33,413 bases of DNA, taken from Polyangiaceae bacterium (lineage in GTDB: Bacteria; Myxococcota_A; Polyangia; Polyangiales; Polyangiaceae). This document shows, piece by piece, positions 1-7,278 of this stretch (position 1 is its first letter; each line of letters begins with the position of its first letter). The stretch is taken from NCBI GenBank assembly GCA_009781005.1, contig WQYX01000047.1, forward strand, positions 1 through 33,413, given 5' to 3'. The translations under genes were made by a program, and so were the position numbers. The notes beneath the pieces are model-generated. The model did not search any database, had not been told where the DNA came from, and saw only the letters and a list, made by a program, of their open reading frames with translations.

Positions 1-93
1 AGTGCGATTCTCTCTCTGGGTCGGTGCGAATTTGCGAACCCGTCCCGGAGAGAGCGCTGCGAACGGGTTCGCAGATCGGCACGAATGCCCCAC
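1..93. repeat. 93-bp interspersed direct repeat, left copy
   Basis: This segment recurs almost unchanged at 2944-3036 in the same orientation, with a handful of substitutions. Inside it TGCGAACCCGT and ACGGGTTCGCA form an 11-bp inverted repeat around a purine-rich loop containing GGAGAGAGCG. The second copy keeps the stem with one G/T change, which suggests the fold matters. No protein is evident. It may extend beyond the left edge of the window. Confidence 0.85.
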
Positions 94-138
94 CATTCGC
101 TACTCGTCGCAAACTTCGCAGCGAGGCTAGGTTAATAG

Positions 139-166
139 AGCCCTCAAGGTGCATGCCTTGGGGGCT
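139..166. terminator. terminator-like hairpin
   Basis: AGCCCTCAAGG and CCTTGGGGGCT form an 11-bp stem with one G-T wobble around a six-base loop, followed by a short T run. It could end transcription entering from the left edge. No gene upstream is visible in the window, so its partner is unknown. Confidence 0.45.
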
Positions 167-968
167 TTGCCGTTTCTCCCGGTGATTTCCCGATGATTCG
201 CACTCGTGCGACCGTTGCGCGCACCGGGGCGGCATTCACGCGGAGAGCGACGTGAGCGCTCGCGAGGGCTCATCGAGGGCGTTCGGGACGGCGTTTCGTG
301 CTCTCCATCTGTCCCGTTGGGGAGAGAGAAACAGAGAGCGTTTAACAGGAGCTTGGACAAGTGACCCAATTTTTAACTCTGGGCGGGCTACGCGAACCGT
401 GGTCGACGCACAGCGATGGGAGGTCGGCGCTCGTGGCGAGCGCTGTTGATCGCCAGGTCAGGGCTCGCAAACGGCTTCGAATGGGTGCGTATTAGGATTC
501 GCTGTCTAAACCCGAACGTCCGTGACCGCGATGCTCGCGCCGCTCGAACACATTCTGCGAACTTGAGGGTGGGCGGCATTGAACGATGCAGCGGCGTAAC
601 GGGTGCTGCCGTTCAATGCCCACGATCCAATCTACAGCGGAGGGAGGGTGCCAGGGCCGAGGAAGTCGATGCGCACGCGGGCGACTTGCGTGTACCTCAT
701 GTGCGAAGCCTTCAGGATGACTTCGTCGCAGGTAATGGCAATGGGGCGACAGAGTCGAAGTCGAGTCGCTGTTCAACCGAGTCACTCTCAACCTTCCACC
801 CACATGCCGTCGGAAAGCCGAATTAACCGAAATCCTTCGGATTGACCCCACGAAAACATCCGTGAAATCCTATTGGCCGCGTATCCGCAACCGACGGTGA
901 AGTTATCGAGCCCGCTCCCGAGATCATCGGTCAAGAGGTGACGCTTAGTCGCAGCAACAACATCTGGG
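167..968. other. spacer without a recognisable gene
   Basis: All reading frames here are short or have compositions unlike the neighbouring genes. On the minus strand, around 755-640, one short stretch reads like a protein fragment (it contains ITCDEVILKAS) and ends in a stop. It has no convincing start and I do not recognise it. The region is probably degenerate accessory DNA. Confidence 0.5.
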
Positions 969-1724
969 TCAGTCGTGTATTTTGTTGTCCAGAAATCGGA
1001 CGCCGCACAGCTTAAGATAGACGGCAGCCGGTGAATTCTGTCCGGTGCCGAGCCCACCTGCAGGATGGCTTGGATCTTCCGGCCACCCCACGAGCGTCTT
1101 CACCGGCCCTGACACCGCTGGGGACTTGACCTTGATTGTCTCGCGGTAGTCCCCAGCGGCCCAAAAGACGTCGTCATTGACGAACTGAGAACTGGTGTCA
1201 ATCATCCCGTTGTCTTCGGGTGCAACGGGAATTCTGTCGACGATAAGAGCAGTACCCATCGAGTAGATGGGATCGCCATTGGGCGCAGAAACGTCTTCGA
1301 CGAAGTAGTTTCGGCCAACATCGCACATCTGCGAGATGTAATCCGAAGGATGGTGCCCCTTTGGGATATAGACGCGTGGGCAGAGGCTGTCGACCGGGCC
1401 ACCAATGGCTCCACCGGCGGACACGGCGTTTCTATCGTCGTACATCCGATAGATCACGTTGCCGCCGTTCATTTGGGGCCCGCCCGCATTTCCCCCATTT
1501 CTGCCAAACAAGGTCTTTGGATTTCGATTTTCAAGCGCGGAAACCATCCGCTCGACTTCAGGTTTTGCCGAAGTATCTCCCGTGAGGCGTCTCAGAACCA
1601 CGATGGAACCATTCATCGCGTCCACGAACGACGGGTCATACGGAGACTCGTGCTCATGGCCCCATTGACGGGGATGAAGTGCGTGCAGCGCCATGAGCGC
1701 GAGACGGGTAGCGCCTTCGAACAC
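969..1724 (-). CDS. hypothetical protein, possibly a broken gene
   Basis: The reading frame gives 251 residues from a GTG at 1724. I do not recognise a family. It is rich in Gly, Asp and Pro, has several Cys, no membrane segment and no signal peptide at this start. The frame stays open upstream: 62 codons earlier there is a GTG (1908-1910) preceded ten bases away by a full AGGAGG (1921-1926), but a TGA at 1827-1829 interrupts after 27 codons. Either the upstream piece is a separate small ORF, or the gene is a pseudogene that lost its natural start. The nearby repeats and transposase remnant make decay plausible. No partner gene or motif supports a function. Confidence 0.4.
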   Translation of the reverse strand: MFEGATRLALMALHALHPRQWGHEHESPYDPSFVDAMNGSIVVLRRLTGDTSAKPEVERMVSALENRNPKTLFGRNGGNAGGPQMNGGNVIYRMYDDRNAVSAGGAIGGPVDSLCPRVYIPKGHHPSDYISQMCDVGRNYFVEDVSAPNGDPIYSMGTALIVDRIPVAPEDNGMIDTSSQFVNDDVFWAAGDYRETIKVKSPAVSGPVKTLVGWPEDPSHPAGGLGTGQNSPAAVYLKLCGVRFLDNKIHD

Positions 1725-1991
1725 GTCGAGATGGTATGAGACATCGCGCGAAAAAAACCAAGCGATCCACGTCGAGTGACTTCCCGACTGGCCCCGCGGC
1801 GAACCGCGCGAGCATCGCGGATGCCTTCAATGAGCGACTACCGAGAGCCTCGTCAGCCTTGCATCGACGCCACTCGCTTGCACTTCGTTGAATGCTATCT
1901 TCTTCGTCACGGGAGCTCCACCTCCTGTAGCGGCCGAGTCCCACGCTAGGGATGTCGGCCGTCGCCATCGTACGAAAGAGTGTAGCCGTCC

Positions 1992-2606
1992 ATGAGTAAA
2001 TCGCGTTTGGAAGCCTTCACCGACGGGGTGATCGCCATCATTATCACCATCCTGGTGCTGGATCTCAAAAGCCCGGCGAGTGCGGACATGTCCGCGCTCC
2101 TCAAAATGGTCCACCCTTTTTTGGTCTATGTGGTCAGCTTTGCCACCCTGGCGGTCTACTGGAACAATCATCACCATATTTTCCAAGCCGCCAGGGGGGT
2201 TTCCGGAAAGATTCTGTGGTGGAATATTCTGCTGCTCTTTTGCATTTCGCTTTTTCCCCTGACCACCTCCTGGGTGGGACAACAGCTCCATTCGAGGGTC
2301 GCCCAGATGACTTACGGCGCCCTGATGCTTGCAGCGAATGTGGTCTGGGCGTTTCTGACCCGCGCGCTCCTGAAAGAACACAGCAAGGACAGCATGCTCG
2401 CGAGGGCGCTTGCCGGATCGAGAAAATCCGCGTTCACCATCGCCATTATCGTCGTGGGACTTTTCGCGGGCTGGTTCTGGCCCCCTGCTGTCATTCTCTC
2501 CTGCTCGATTTCGCTTGTTCCATGGGTTGTGCCCGACAGACGTATTGAGGAACATCTGCGACTTTCGGAGTCTGTCAACGAGAACGAGACATGGAGAGGA
2601 AGATAA
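1992..2606 (+). CDS. TMEM175-family (DUF1211) potassium channel-like membrane protein
   Basis: The 204-residue protein starts with SRLEAFTDGVIAIIITILVL, close to the FSDGVxxIxxTLLVL signature of the first pore-lining helix in TMEM175/DUF1211 proteins; here Ser is replaced by Thr. Six hydrophobic segments follow, with an aromatic and His-rich YWNNHHHIF patch after helix 2, typical of the family. Bacterial members are about 200 residues and form tetrameric cation channels in the inner membrane, generally K+-conducting. Whether this one conducts K+ is inferred from the family only. The stop (TAA) is followed directly, in the same frame, by a transposase tail, so the gene lies at a mobile-element scar and may have been acquired with it. 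Confidence 0.85.
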   Translation: MSKSRLEAFTDGVIAIIITILVLDLKSPASADMSALLKMVHPFLVYVVSFATLAVYWNNHHHIFQAARGVSGKILWWNILLLFCISLFPLTTSWVGQQLHSRVAQMTYGALMLAANVVWAFLTRALLKEHSKDSMLARALAGSRKSAFTIAIIVVGLFAGWFWPPAVILSCSISLVPWVVPDRRIEEHLRLSESVNENETWRGR

Positions 2607-2852
2607 GCGGCCACACGGTTCAAGCACGAGCAAGTGTTGATGGCGTTGAAGCGTCGCGAAAAGAAGCGAACGGAGAGTGTCCCTGATGGGATTCCGACCA
2701 TGGCGCAGGCCGTGCGATGGCTCGCCGATCTCGGGGGCTACACCGGAAAGTCTTCCGGCGGTCCACCCGAATCCATCACCCTCCGCCGGGGGCTCGAACG
2801 CGTCCAGATGGCCGTCGAAGGTGTCCTCGCCTGGCAAGACATCTCCAAATGA
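2607..2852 (+). pseudogene. C-terminal remnant of an IS4-type transposase
   Basis: The frame encodes RFKHEQVLMALKRREKKR and then QAVRWLADLGGYTGKSSGGP and RGLERVQMAVEG. These match what I know of the C-terminal tail of IS4/Tn5-like transposases (the xAVRWIAxLGGxxG region followed by a conserved GRGLxR helix). The N-terminal and catalytic DDE parts are absent, and the frame runs directly out of the TMEM175 stop codon without a start of its own. It is a remnant left by deletion of an insertion sequence. No matching terminal inverted repeats were found. Confidence 0.75.
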
Positions 2853-2943
2853 CCCCAATGCTCAGCGCTCGTTGCGGGACGATGCGAATCTGCGAATCCG
2901 TCCCCGCTTCCCGCTACTCGAGGCTACTCAAGTCTGGATTCGC

Positions 2944-3036
2944 AGTGCGATTCTCTCTCTGGGTCAGAGCGAATTTGCGAACCCGTCCCGGAGAGAGCGC
3001 TGCGAATGGGTTCGCAGATCGCTACCAATGCCCCAC
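2944..3036. repeat. 93-bp interspersed direct repeat, right copy
   Basis: Second copy of the repeat at 1-93, same orientation. The internal 11-bp stem is kept with one substitution that still allows wobble pairing. The sequence just upstream (about 2880-2943) carries further TGCGAATCxGC-like pieces of the same character, so the family may be more extended here. Confidence 0.85.
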
Positions 3037-3092
3037 AACATTCGAGACTGTTGTAGCGACTGTCCGCCGCAAACGACGAGCAAAGGAGGTGA

Positions 3093-3181
3093 CCCAGAGC
3101 TTCCTCACGGTCAATGAGCGAGCCACTCTGCGTCGACTCCTCGCCAAGTGTCGCGACGCGGCAACGAGGCAGACCGAGTGA
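3093..3181 (+). other. possible gene-end remnant (MarR-like tail?)
   Basis: After an AGGAGG-like stretch, the frame reads FLTVNERATLRRLLAKC and stops at 3179-3181. The pattern resembles the last helix of some MarR-type regulators (LTxxERxxLRRLL). No start codon or DNA-binding domain precedes it; the repeat copy does. The resemblance is weak and the assignment is a guess. Confidence 0.15.
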
Positions 3182-3232
3182 GGATGACCGGAGCCGACGA
3201 GCAGCGGCGAAGTTGGTCATCTGCTCATCGCC

Positions 3233-3772
3233 TCATCTCGGGTGCGTCTTTTTTCTCATGAGTGCGCGGCAAGCGAACGCGACAAGCATGAGAGGCAGCC
3301 AGACCCAACGGAGTTCGGAAACAATGACCCGGAATCCTTTTTGAGCTGTGAAAAACGCTTTCAGACTCAAGGGAGAAACCTGGATGGGTCGCCACGGAAA
3401 GAAATAACGCGCGTTGGAAAACGGCCAGAAGACTGCCACGCCCAGTCCGCCGTTGGTCAGGGCATCGAGCACGATGTGGCTGACGACGGACAGGAAGATC
3501 AGCGTGCCGGACAGAAACCGGGAGGCTTTGAGCCAGGGCGCAATCCACGCGCCGAAAGCCCCGCAGAGCAGAGCGAAGAAAAGCGAATGGGAAACGCCCC
3601 GGTGTCCAAGCCAACTGGCGTAAGGGATGCCGAGACGAAAACCGATGGCATCGAAATCCGGGAGAAGGGCAAAAACAGCGGCCAGCACAAACAGGCGCGG
3701 CGGGATACGGCGCAGCCCCAACGCGACGCCTAAGGCGAGAACCGGCGCGGGATGGGTCAGGAGGCTGGACAT
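3233..3772 (-). CDS. YdjM-like (DUF457) membrane-bound metal-dependent hydrolase
   Basis: The 179-residue protein starts MSSLLTHP. It carries the three clusters typical of the YdjM/DUF457 family: an N-terminal TH, LLPDFDAIGF, then GHRGVSHSL and SHIVLDALTNGG. The His/Asp residues are placed as in the metal-binding inner-membrane proteins of that family, and four or five hydrophobic helices lie between them. Family members are annotated as putative metal-dependent hydrolases; some are LexA-regulated. The substrate is unknown. I chose the ATG at 3772; a GTG at 3790 would overlap the stop of the upstream lipoprotein gene (stop at 3777-3779). The five-base gap suggests co-transcription with that gene. 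Confidence 0.85.
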   Translation of the reverse strand: MSSLLTHPAPVLALGVALGLRRIPPRLFVLAAVFALLPDFDAIGFRLGIPYASWLGHRGVSHSLFFALLCGAFGAWIAPWLKASRFLSGTLIFLSVVSHIVLDALTNGGLGVAVFWPFSNARYFFPWRPIQVSPLSLKAFFTAQKGFRVIVSELRWVWLPLMLVAFACRALMRKKTHPR

Positions 3773-3776
3773 GGCT

Positions 3777-4442
3777 TCACTTAAACCCACTGAGATGAAC
3801 CACGTACCACTCGCCGCGCCACGAGATGAGTGAGCTCACGTCGAAGCTTCGCTCCTTGTGATCGACGTCGTAGACAATACGTGTACCATACACGCGATAG
3901 TAACCGAGCTTGTTGGTCTCTTCGTTCGGCTCGACCCAGCGCGCGCGATCCTCGGGCACCTCCGCGCGAACGAGCTTCGCGCTGGCCGCGCTCTCGCCGA
4001 GGCGCTTGTGGAGCGCGTGAATGTCGCGCCCGTACGCAGCCACGAGGCGATGTTTCCAATCGGACGCTGGGTTCGGAATGGCTTTGACCTGCTCGTACGC
4101 CGCGAGCGGGAAAAAAGCGATGATCCCTCGATCGGGATCATCCGCAACGACGGCGTCCCAGAGTGCCGCGATGCGCGCATCGAACGGATGGCCCTCTGCT
4201 CGCGGCTTGTCGTGTGTTTGAGGGAGCGTCCCCGGATCGATCCCACCATCTTCAGGCAACGAAGCCTTTGCCGCTGCATCGCGGATGGCGGTCGATGTTG
4301 CGCCGTCCGACGCGTCCGCATGATCACCCGGCGGCGGAAGTGGGGCAACGGATGCGTCGACGGCGGGTGCGGGTGGCTCTCCGCGCGTGCACGCCGCGGA
4401 AAGGAGGATCACGCCGAAAACATCGCGAAGCACGCTGTGCAT
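3777..4442 (-). CDS. putative lipoprotein of unknown function
   Basis: The 221-residue protein has a short hydrophobic leader ending in LLSAAC, a good signal peptidase II lipobox with Cys18. About 60 residues of Pro/Ala/Asp-rich linker follow, then a folded C-terminal half (from about residue 80) ending in RGEWYVVHLSGF. That ending resembles small secreted domains that close with a beta-hairpin, but I recognise no named domain. The protein is probably membrane-anchored and faces the periplasm. It lies immediately upstream of the YdjM-like gene in the same direction. Confidence 0.7.
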   Translation of the reverse strand: MHSVLRDVFGVILLSAACTRGEPPAPAVDASVAPLPPPGDHADASDGATSTAIRDAAAKASLPEDGGIDPGTLPQTHDKPRAEGHPFDARIAALWDAVVADDPDRGIIAFFPLAAYEQVKAIPNPASDWKHRLVAAYGRDIHALHKRLGESAASAKLVRAEVPEDRARWVEPNEETNKLGYYRVYGTRIVYDVDHKERSFDVSSLISWRGEWYVVHLSGFK

Positions 4443-4605
4443 GGGAGAAACCTACACGGTTCGCGACCGGCCAACATGCGAAGCATCGTTGACGATTCGC
4501 GTCCCTCCCGATAGTTTCGTGATGGTCCGCCCTCGGACGGCCCGTGTATGTTGCACGGGTTCGTGTTGGAGTTCGATTCGGGCTGGTCGCTTGAAGGAGA
4601 TACGC

Positions 4606-5070
4606 ATGCGAAGCATTACGGCCGTCGTCGTGGGTGTGATCACCGTGGTTGGCTGCCTCTCGGCGGCTTGTGAGGGCACCAACAGCGCGCAGGGGACGCC
4701 GCCGGCAGCGCCGACCGCGCAACCTTACGGTCAGCCGGGTTACCCGCAGCAATACCCACAGGGCTATCCGCAGCAGGGTTACGCGGATCCAAACTACCCA
4801 CAGGGCTACCCGCAACAAGGCTACCCGCAGCAGCCGCAAGCGTACCCGCAACAGCCGGGTCAGCCCGCGCCCGCGAGCAATCTCGCCGTCCCCGGTCCCA
4901 CGGCGTTGCCCTGCCAAACCGACTCGCAATGCATGACGCACAAGTGCAACACGCAGTACGGAAAATGCGCGTTCCCGTGCCAGTCGGACAACGACTGCAT
5001 CCAAGGGTCAACGTGCTTCGTCGGCGGCGGCGCGCTCGCGGCGTGCCTCCCCAAGCCGGCCGGCCAATAG
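4606..5070 (+). CDS. Cys-rich lipoprotein with GYPQQ repeats
   Basis: The 154-residue protein starts at the ATG at 4606, preceded by GAAGGAGA at a good distance. The leader ends in LSAAC, a lipobox with Cys22. Residues about 40-85 are a low-complexity region made of PQQGYP-type pentapeptide repeats. The C-terminal 55 residues hold eight Cys in a CxxDxQCxxxxCN...CxSDNDC pattern, common in secreted myxobacterial proteins and similar in spacing to small disulfide-rich modules. It is probably a surface lipoprotein with a flexible stalk and a disulfide-bonded head. Function unknown. A longer reading frame back to 4387 exists but would bury the signal peptide. Confidence 0.8.
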   Translation: MRSITAVVVGVITVVGCLSAACEGTNSAQGTPPAAPTAQPYGQPGYPQQYPQGYPQQGYADPNYPQGYPQQGYPQQPQAYPQQPGQPAPASNLAVPGPTALPCQTDSQCMTHKCNTQYGKCAFPCQSDNDCIQGSTCFVGGGALAACLPKPAGQ

Positions 5071-5165
5071 GAGACGTAGACGTAGACGTGGTCGTTGACT
5101 GCGACGGCGACGTGAACAAAAAAATCGGTTCGTCGCCGTTCACGTCAACGTCGCCAATCACGATG
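5071..5165. repeat. GACG/CGTC-rich intergenic repeat, copy 1
   Basis: The segment is built from GACGTAGACGTGGTCGTTGA-type units with imperfect inverted arms (GGCGACGTGAAC against GTTCACGTC). Related sequence occurs at 23363-23444 and 28570-28658, in either orientation, always between genes. It begins directly after the stop codon of the preceding lipoprotein gene. No protein is encoded. Confidence 0.65.
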
Positions 5166-5208
5166 ACGAGCGGTCGTCTATCAACGATCTATTGAGTGTG
5201 CTCTTCAT

Positions 5209-5229
5209 TGTACTCCATGATGGAGTACA
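5209..5229. promoter_or_regulatory. perfect 10-1-10 palindrome, candidate operator
   Basis: TGTACTCCAT and ATGGAGTACA are exact reverse complements separated by one G. The site lies about 80 bases upstream of the coiled-coil gene at 5310, a position suited to an operator for a dimeric repressor. No regulator is encoded next to it. A palindrome of the same geometry and the same CATGATG centre occurs at 28542-28562. Confidence 0.5.
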
Positions 5230-5309
5230 TCACGGCACGCGGCGTCCCTCCCTCGACACGCACGCGCAAGTCCTCGACGTTGAACGCGCCCGTGCTACCG
5301 TGAGAATTC

Positions 5310-5633
5310 ATGGACATCGACAGAGTCGAGAGGTTGATGGAGCAAGTCTTGTCCGAGATGCAGGACCTTCGTCAGACCGCCGTGACCTCGTACGGATTGC
5401 AGCAACAATTGCAAGAACTCGAGGCGCAGCTCGACGCCAAGATCGAACATCTCGAAGCGCGGCTCGACGCCAAGATCGAACATCTCGAAGCGCGGCTCGA
5501 CGCCAAGATCGAATATCTCGCACATGACGTGAAGCTGACTCAGCTAGCCGTCCTGGACCTTTCCAGCGAGGTAAAGCGCATCAGCGACAACCATTCTATG
5601 CGTCTCGATGCCCTCGAGGGCGCGGCCCAGTAG
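5310..5633 (+). CDS. small coiled-coil protein
   Basis: The 107-residue protein is predicted to be almost wholly helical. Residues about 39-71 consist of three copies of an 11-residue unit (AxLDAKIEHLE), and the flanks continue the heptad pattern (VERLMEQVLSEM, LSSEVKRISDNHS). It has no signal peptide, membrane segment or catalytic motif, and probably forms a cytoplasmic dimeric or trimeric coiled coil. The start ATG at 5310 is the first in the frame and lies downstream of the 5209 palindrome. I recognise no named family. The exact DNA repeats suggest the coil could change length by slippage. Confidence 0.65.
   Translation: MDIDRVERLMEQVLSEMQDLRQTAVTSYGLQQQLQELEAQLDAKIEHLEARLDAKIEHLEARLDAKIEYLAHDVKLTQLAVLDLSSEVKRISDNHSMRLDALEGAAQ
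5424..5522 (+). repeat. three tandem 33-bp repeats inside the coiled-coil gene
   Basis: Three back-to-back 33-bp units (5424-5456, 5457-5489, 5490-5522) differ at only a few positions and keep the reading frame, each encoding 11 residues of coiled coil. Copies 1 and 2 differ mainly at one CAG/CGG codon. This is a coding tandem duplication, not a CRISPR array: there are no spacers. Confidence 0.9.
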
Positions 5634-5644
5634 GACTGGCCCTC

Positions 5645-7135
5645 TCACTGCGCCGAGTATGTGGTCGTGAGGAAATCCATCTTCGGGTTCGACGGCCAAC
5701 TGAGGCCGCGCACCTGCCGATCAATGCATCCTGCAACCGTTGGATTCGACGGGTTCGTGTAGACGCTCACGCCAACGGCGCGCCCGTTCTTGACCGCAAC
5801 CTTCACCGTGACCGCCGTACCCGCGGACGCGCCGCAGCCGCTAACGAATGTCACGTTCTGCATGGGCGCTTTGAGTTGCGCCTCGGTGAGATCTGGAGCA
5901 CCGGCGACGCCGATGGCAATCTCCTGGTTGTTCGAGGCGAGCGCCGCTTCGTAGCTGCCGCCGCCGACGTAACCGCCGCCACCGCCCGTAACGCCGCCGG
6001 CGCCTCTGTTGACGGCAACTTTTTTGTTGCCTTTGAGCGATCCGCCGGTCGACAGATCGATCGCGGACGGATCGCCCGCGAGATCTCCGCCGTCTTTGCG
6101 CTCGCCCACCTTCTTGGCGATGAACATGCCTCCGGCAGCAAGCAGAACGATCGCGAGCACGCCGCCGACCGCGAACTTTGCGAGACCGGCCTTCTTCTCC
6201 GCGATCTCGACTTGGGCAACGGCCTTCTTCTCCTGCGCAATCTGCCGATGCATTCGCGCGTGCTCAGCGAACGGTGCAAACTCCTCCCACTCGTCGATCG
6301 TTTGCGAAACACCGGTGAGTTCGTCACGCAGGCCGTGGCCCCCCGCGAACGCGTGCGAAGCGATCTGCTGAAGAACTTCGACCGCCGTGAAGGGGCCGTG
6401 GTCCATGCGATCCTTGATCACGACGTAATGCGGTCGCGTGTCTTTTTCGAGGCGCGCCTTGAGAGTCGCAAGCTGCATGGCCGGATCGCGCAACGCGGGT
6501 GCGGCGGCGACGTTGTTCGTCAGTGCGGGCGAAGAAGTCCCGGCATTCAAAGGTGCGCTCGGCAAAATGGAAAACACCACATCCACTTCTTCCGGCGCGT
6601 TGCTCACCGTTGCCGCAACGTGGTGCATCGCGCTGGCGAGCGCACCGAGATCTTCTGGACGTCTCGAAGTTTCGGCGAGCGCCGTGTTGATCAGAATCTC
6701 GACGGACTCGGGCAGGCTCGGATTGACATCGCGAGGTCTGCGCATCCCGGGGCCAACGGCGCTACCAGTGATCGCCTCGTAGAACATGGCGCCGATGGCG
6801 AAGACGCTTGCGCGCGCATCGCCGGGTGCATTCGACCGCACGAGCTCGGGAGCGAGTGCGGCGCGATCGCGCGGGTTGGATGGCGCGACGGCGAGCTCCG
6901 GATGGAAGTGCATCTCGCCGTCCACGCCAGCAGCAATGGCGGAGGGGTGAACGAAAAGCTTCTCGCCGCGATCGTGTCGTTCTTTTAGGTCTTTGCAGAC
7001 GGGAACGAGCACCGCAAGGATGTCGCCGAGCGGCATGCGCTGTCTACGCGCCTGGTGAGATTCGAGGAGATCTCGGAACGTTGGGGTGGATAATGGAGAA
7101 GCGGCGGCAGAAGACGACGACGCGAAAGTCGGCAT
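5645..7135 (-). CDS. pseudokinase-like / GYF_2-like / single-TM protein with AgmX-like tail
   Basis: The 496-residue protein has an N-terminal half that reads like the C-lobe of a Ser/Thr kinase (APELVRSNAPGDARASVFAI, then FYEAITG and RRPEDL). The glycine loop, the VAIK lysine, HRD and DFG are all absent, so it should not phosphorylate. Around residue 235-290 a GYF_2-like segment follows (HYVVIKDRMDHGPFTAVEVL ... DEWEEFAPF). Then come a short Lys-rich helix, one membrane helix (FAVGGVLAIVLLAAGGMFI), a Gly-rich linker and a C-terminal domain with two Cys, resembling the AgmX/PglI-type tails of myxobacterial proteins. I chose the ATG at 7135; a GTG at 7180 would add 15 residues. Probable role: inner-membrane scaffold or sensor. 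The function is inferred from architecture only. Confidence 0.65.
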   Translation of the reverse strand: MPTFASSSSAAASPLSTPTFRDLLESHQARRQRMPLGDILAVLVPVCKDLKERHDRGEKLFVHPSAIAAGVDGEMHFHPELAVAPSNPRDRAALAPELVRSNAPGDARASVFAIGAMFYEAITGSAVGPGMRRPRDVNPSLPESVEILINTALAETSRRPEDLGALASAMHHVAATVSNAPEEVDVVFSILPSAPLNAGTSSPALTNNVAAAPALRDPAMQLATLKARLEKDTRPHYVVIKDRMDHGPFTAVEVLQQIASHAFAGGHGLRDELTGVSQTIDEWEEFAPFAEHARMHRQIAQEKKAVAQVEIAEKKAGLAKFAVGGVLAIVLLAAGGMFIAKKVGERKDGGDLAGDPSAIDLSTGGSLKGNKKVAVNRGAGGVTGGGGGYVGGGSYEAALASNNQEIAIGVAGAPDLTEAQLKAPMQNVTFVSGCGASAGTAVTVKVAVKNGRAVGVSVYTNPSNPTVAGCIDRQVRGLSWPSNPKMDFLTTTYSAQ

Positions 7136-7278
7136 GGACTGCCAAATAATACAGTGCTCGCCACGCTCTTCAACGATCACGCGCCTGGGGCACAGCGCCT
7201 TACGTTTCGTGTAGCCTCAAGCTTGCGCGAACCTGCGTCAAAGCATCTCTGCAAACCGTTGCGAGCGCCGCTCAAGCC

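Noticed and set aside
1827..1829. In-frame TGA as a selenocysteine codon
   Set aside because: No recognisable SECIS-like hairpin was found just downstream and the protein is unrecognised. A nonsense mutation or separate small ORF is simpler.
1827..2858. 343-codon minus-strand frame across the TMEM175 gene
   Set aside because: It is antisense to a membrane protein with a clear family signature and to the transposase tail. Its product has no domain.
3093..3110. AGGAGGTGA near 3085 as an anti-Shine-Dalgarno or 16S rRNA end
   Set aside because: No other rRNA-like sequence surrounds it.
5424..5522. Possible CRISPR-like array of 33-bp repeats
   Set aside because: The units are contiguous with no spacers and lie in frame inside a coding sequence.
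5876..6988. 370-codon open frame on the plus strand
   Set aside because: Antisense to the pseudokinase-like gene, which has domains, a TM helix and normal codon use. High GC keeps opposite frames open.
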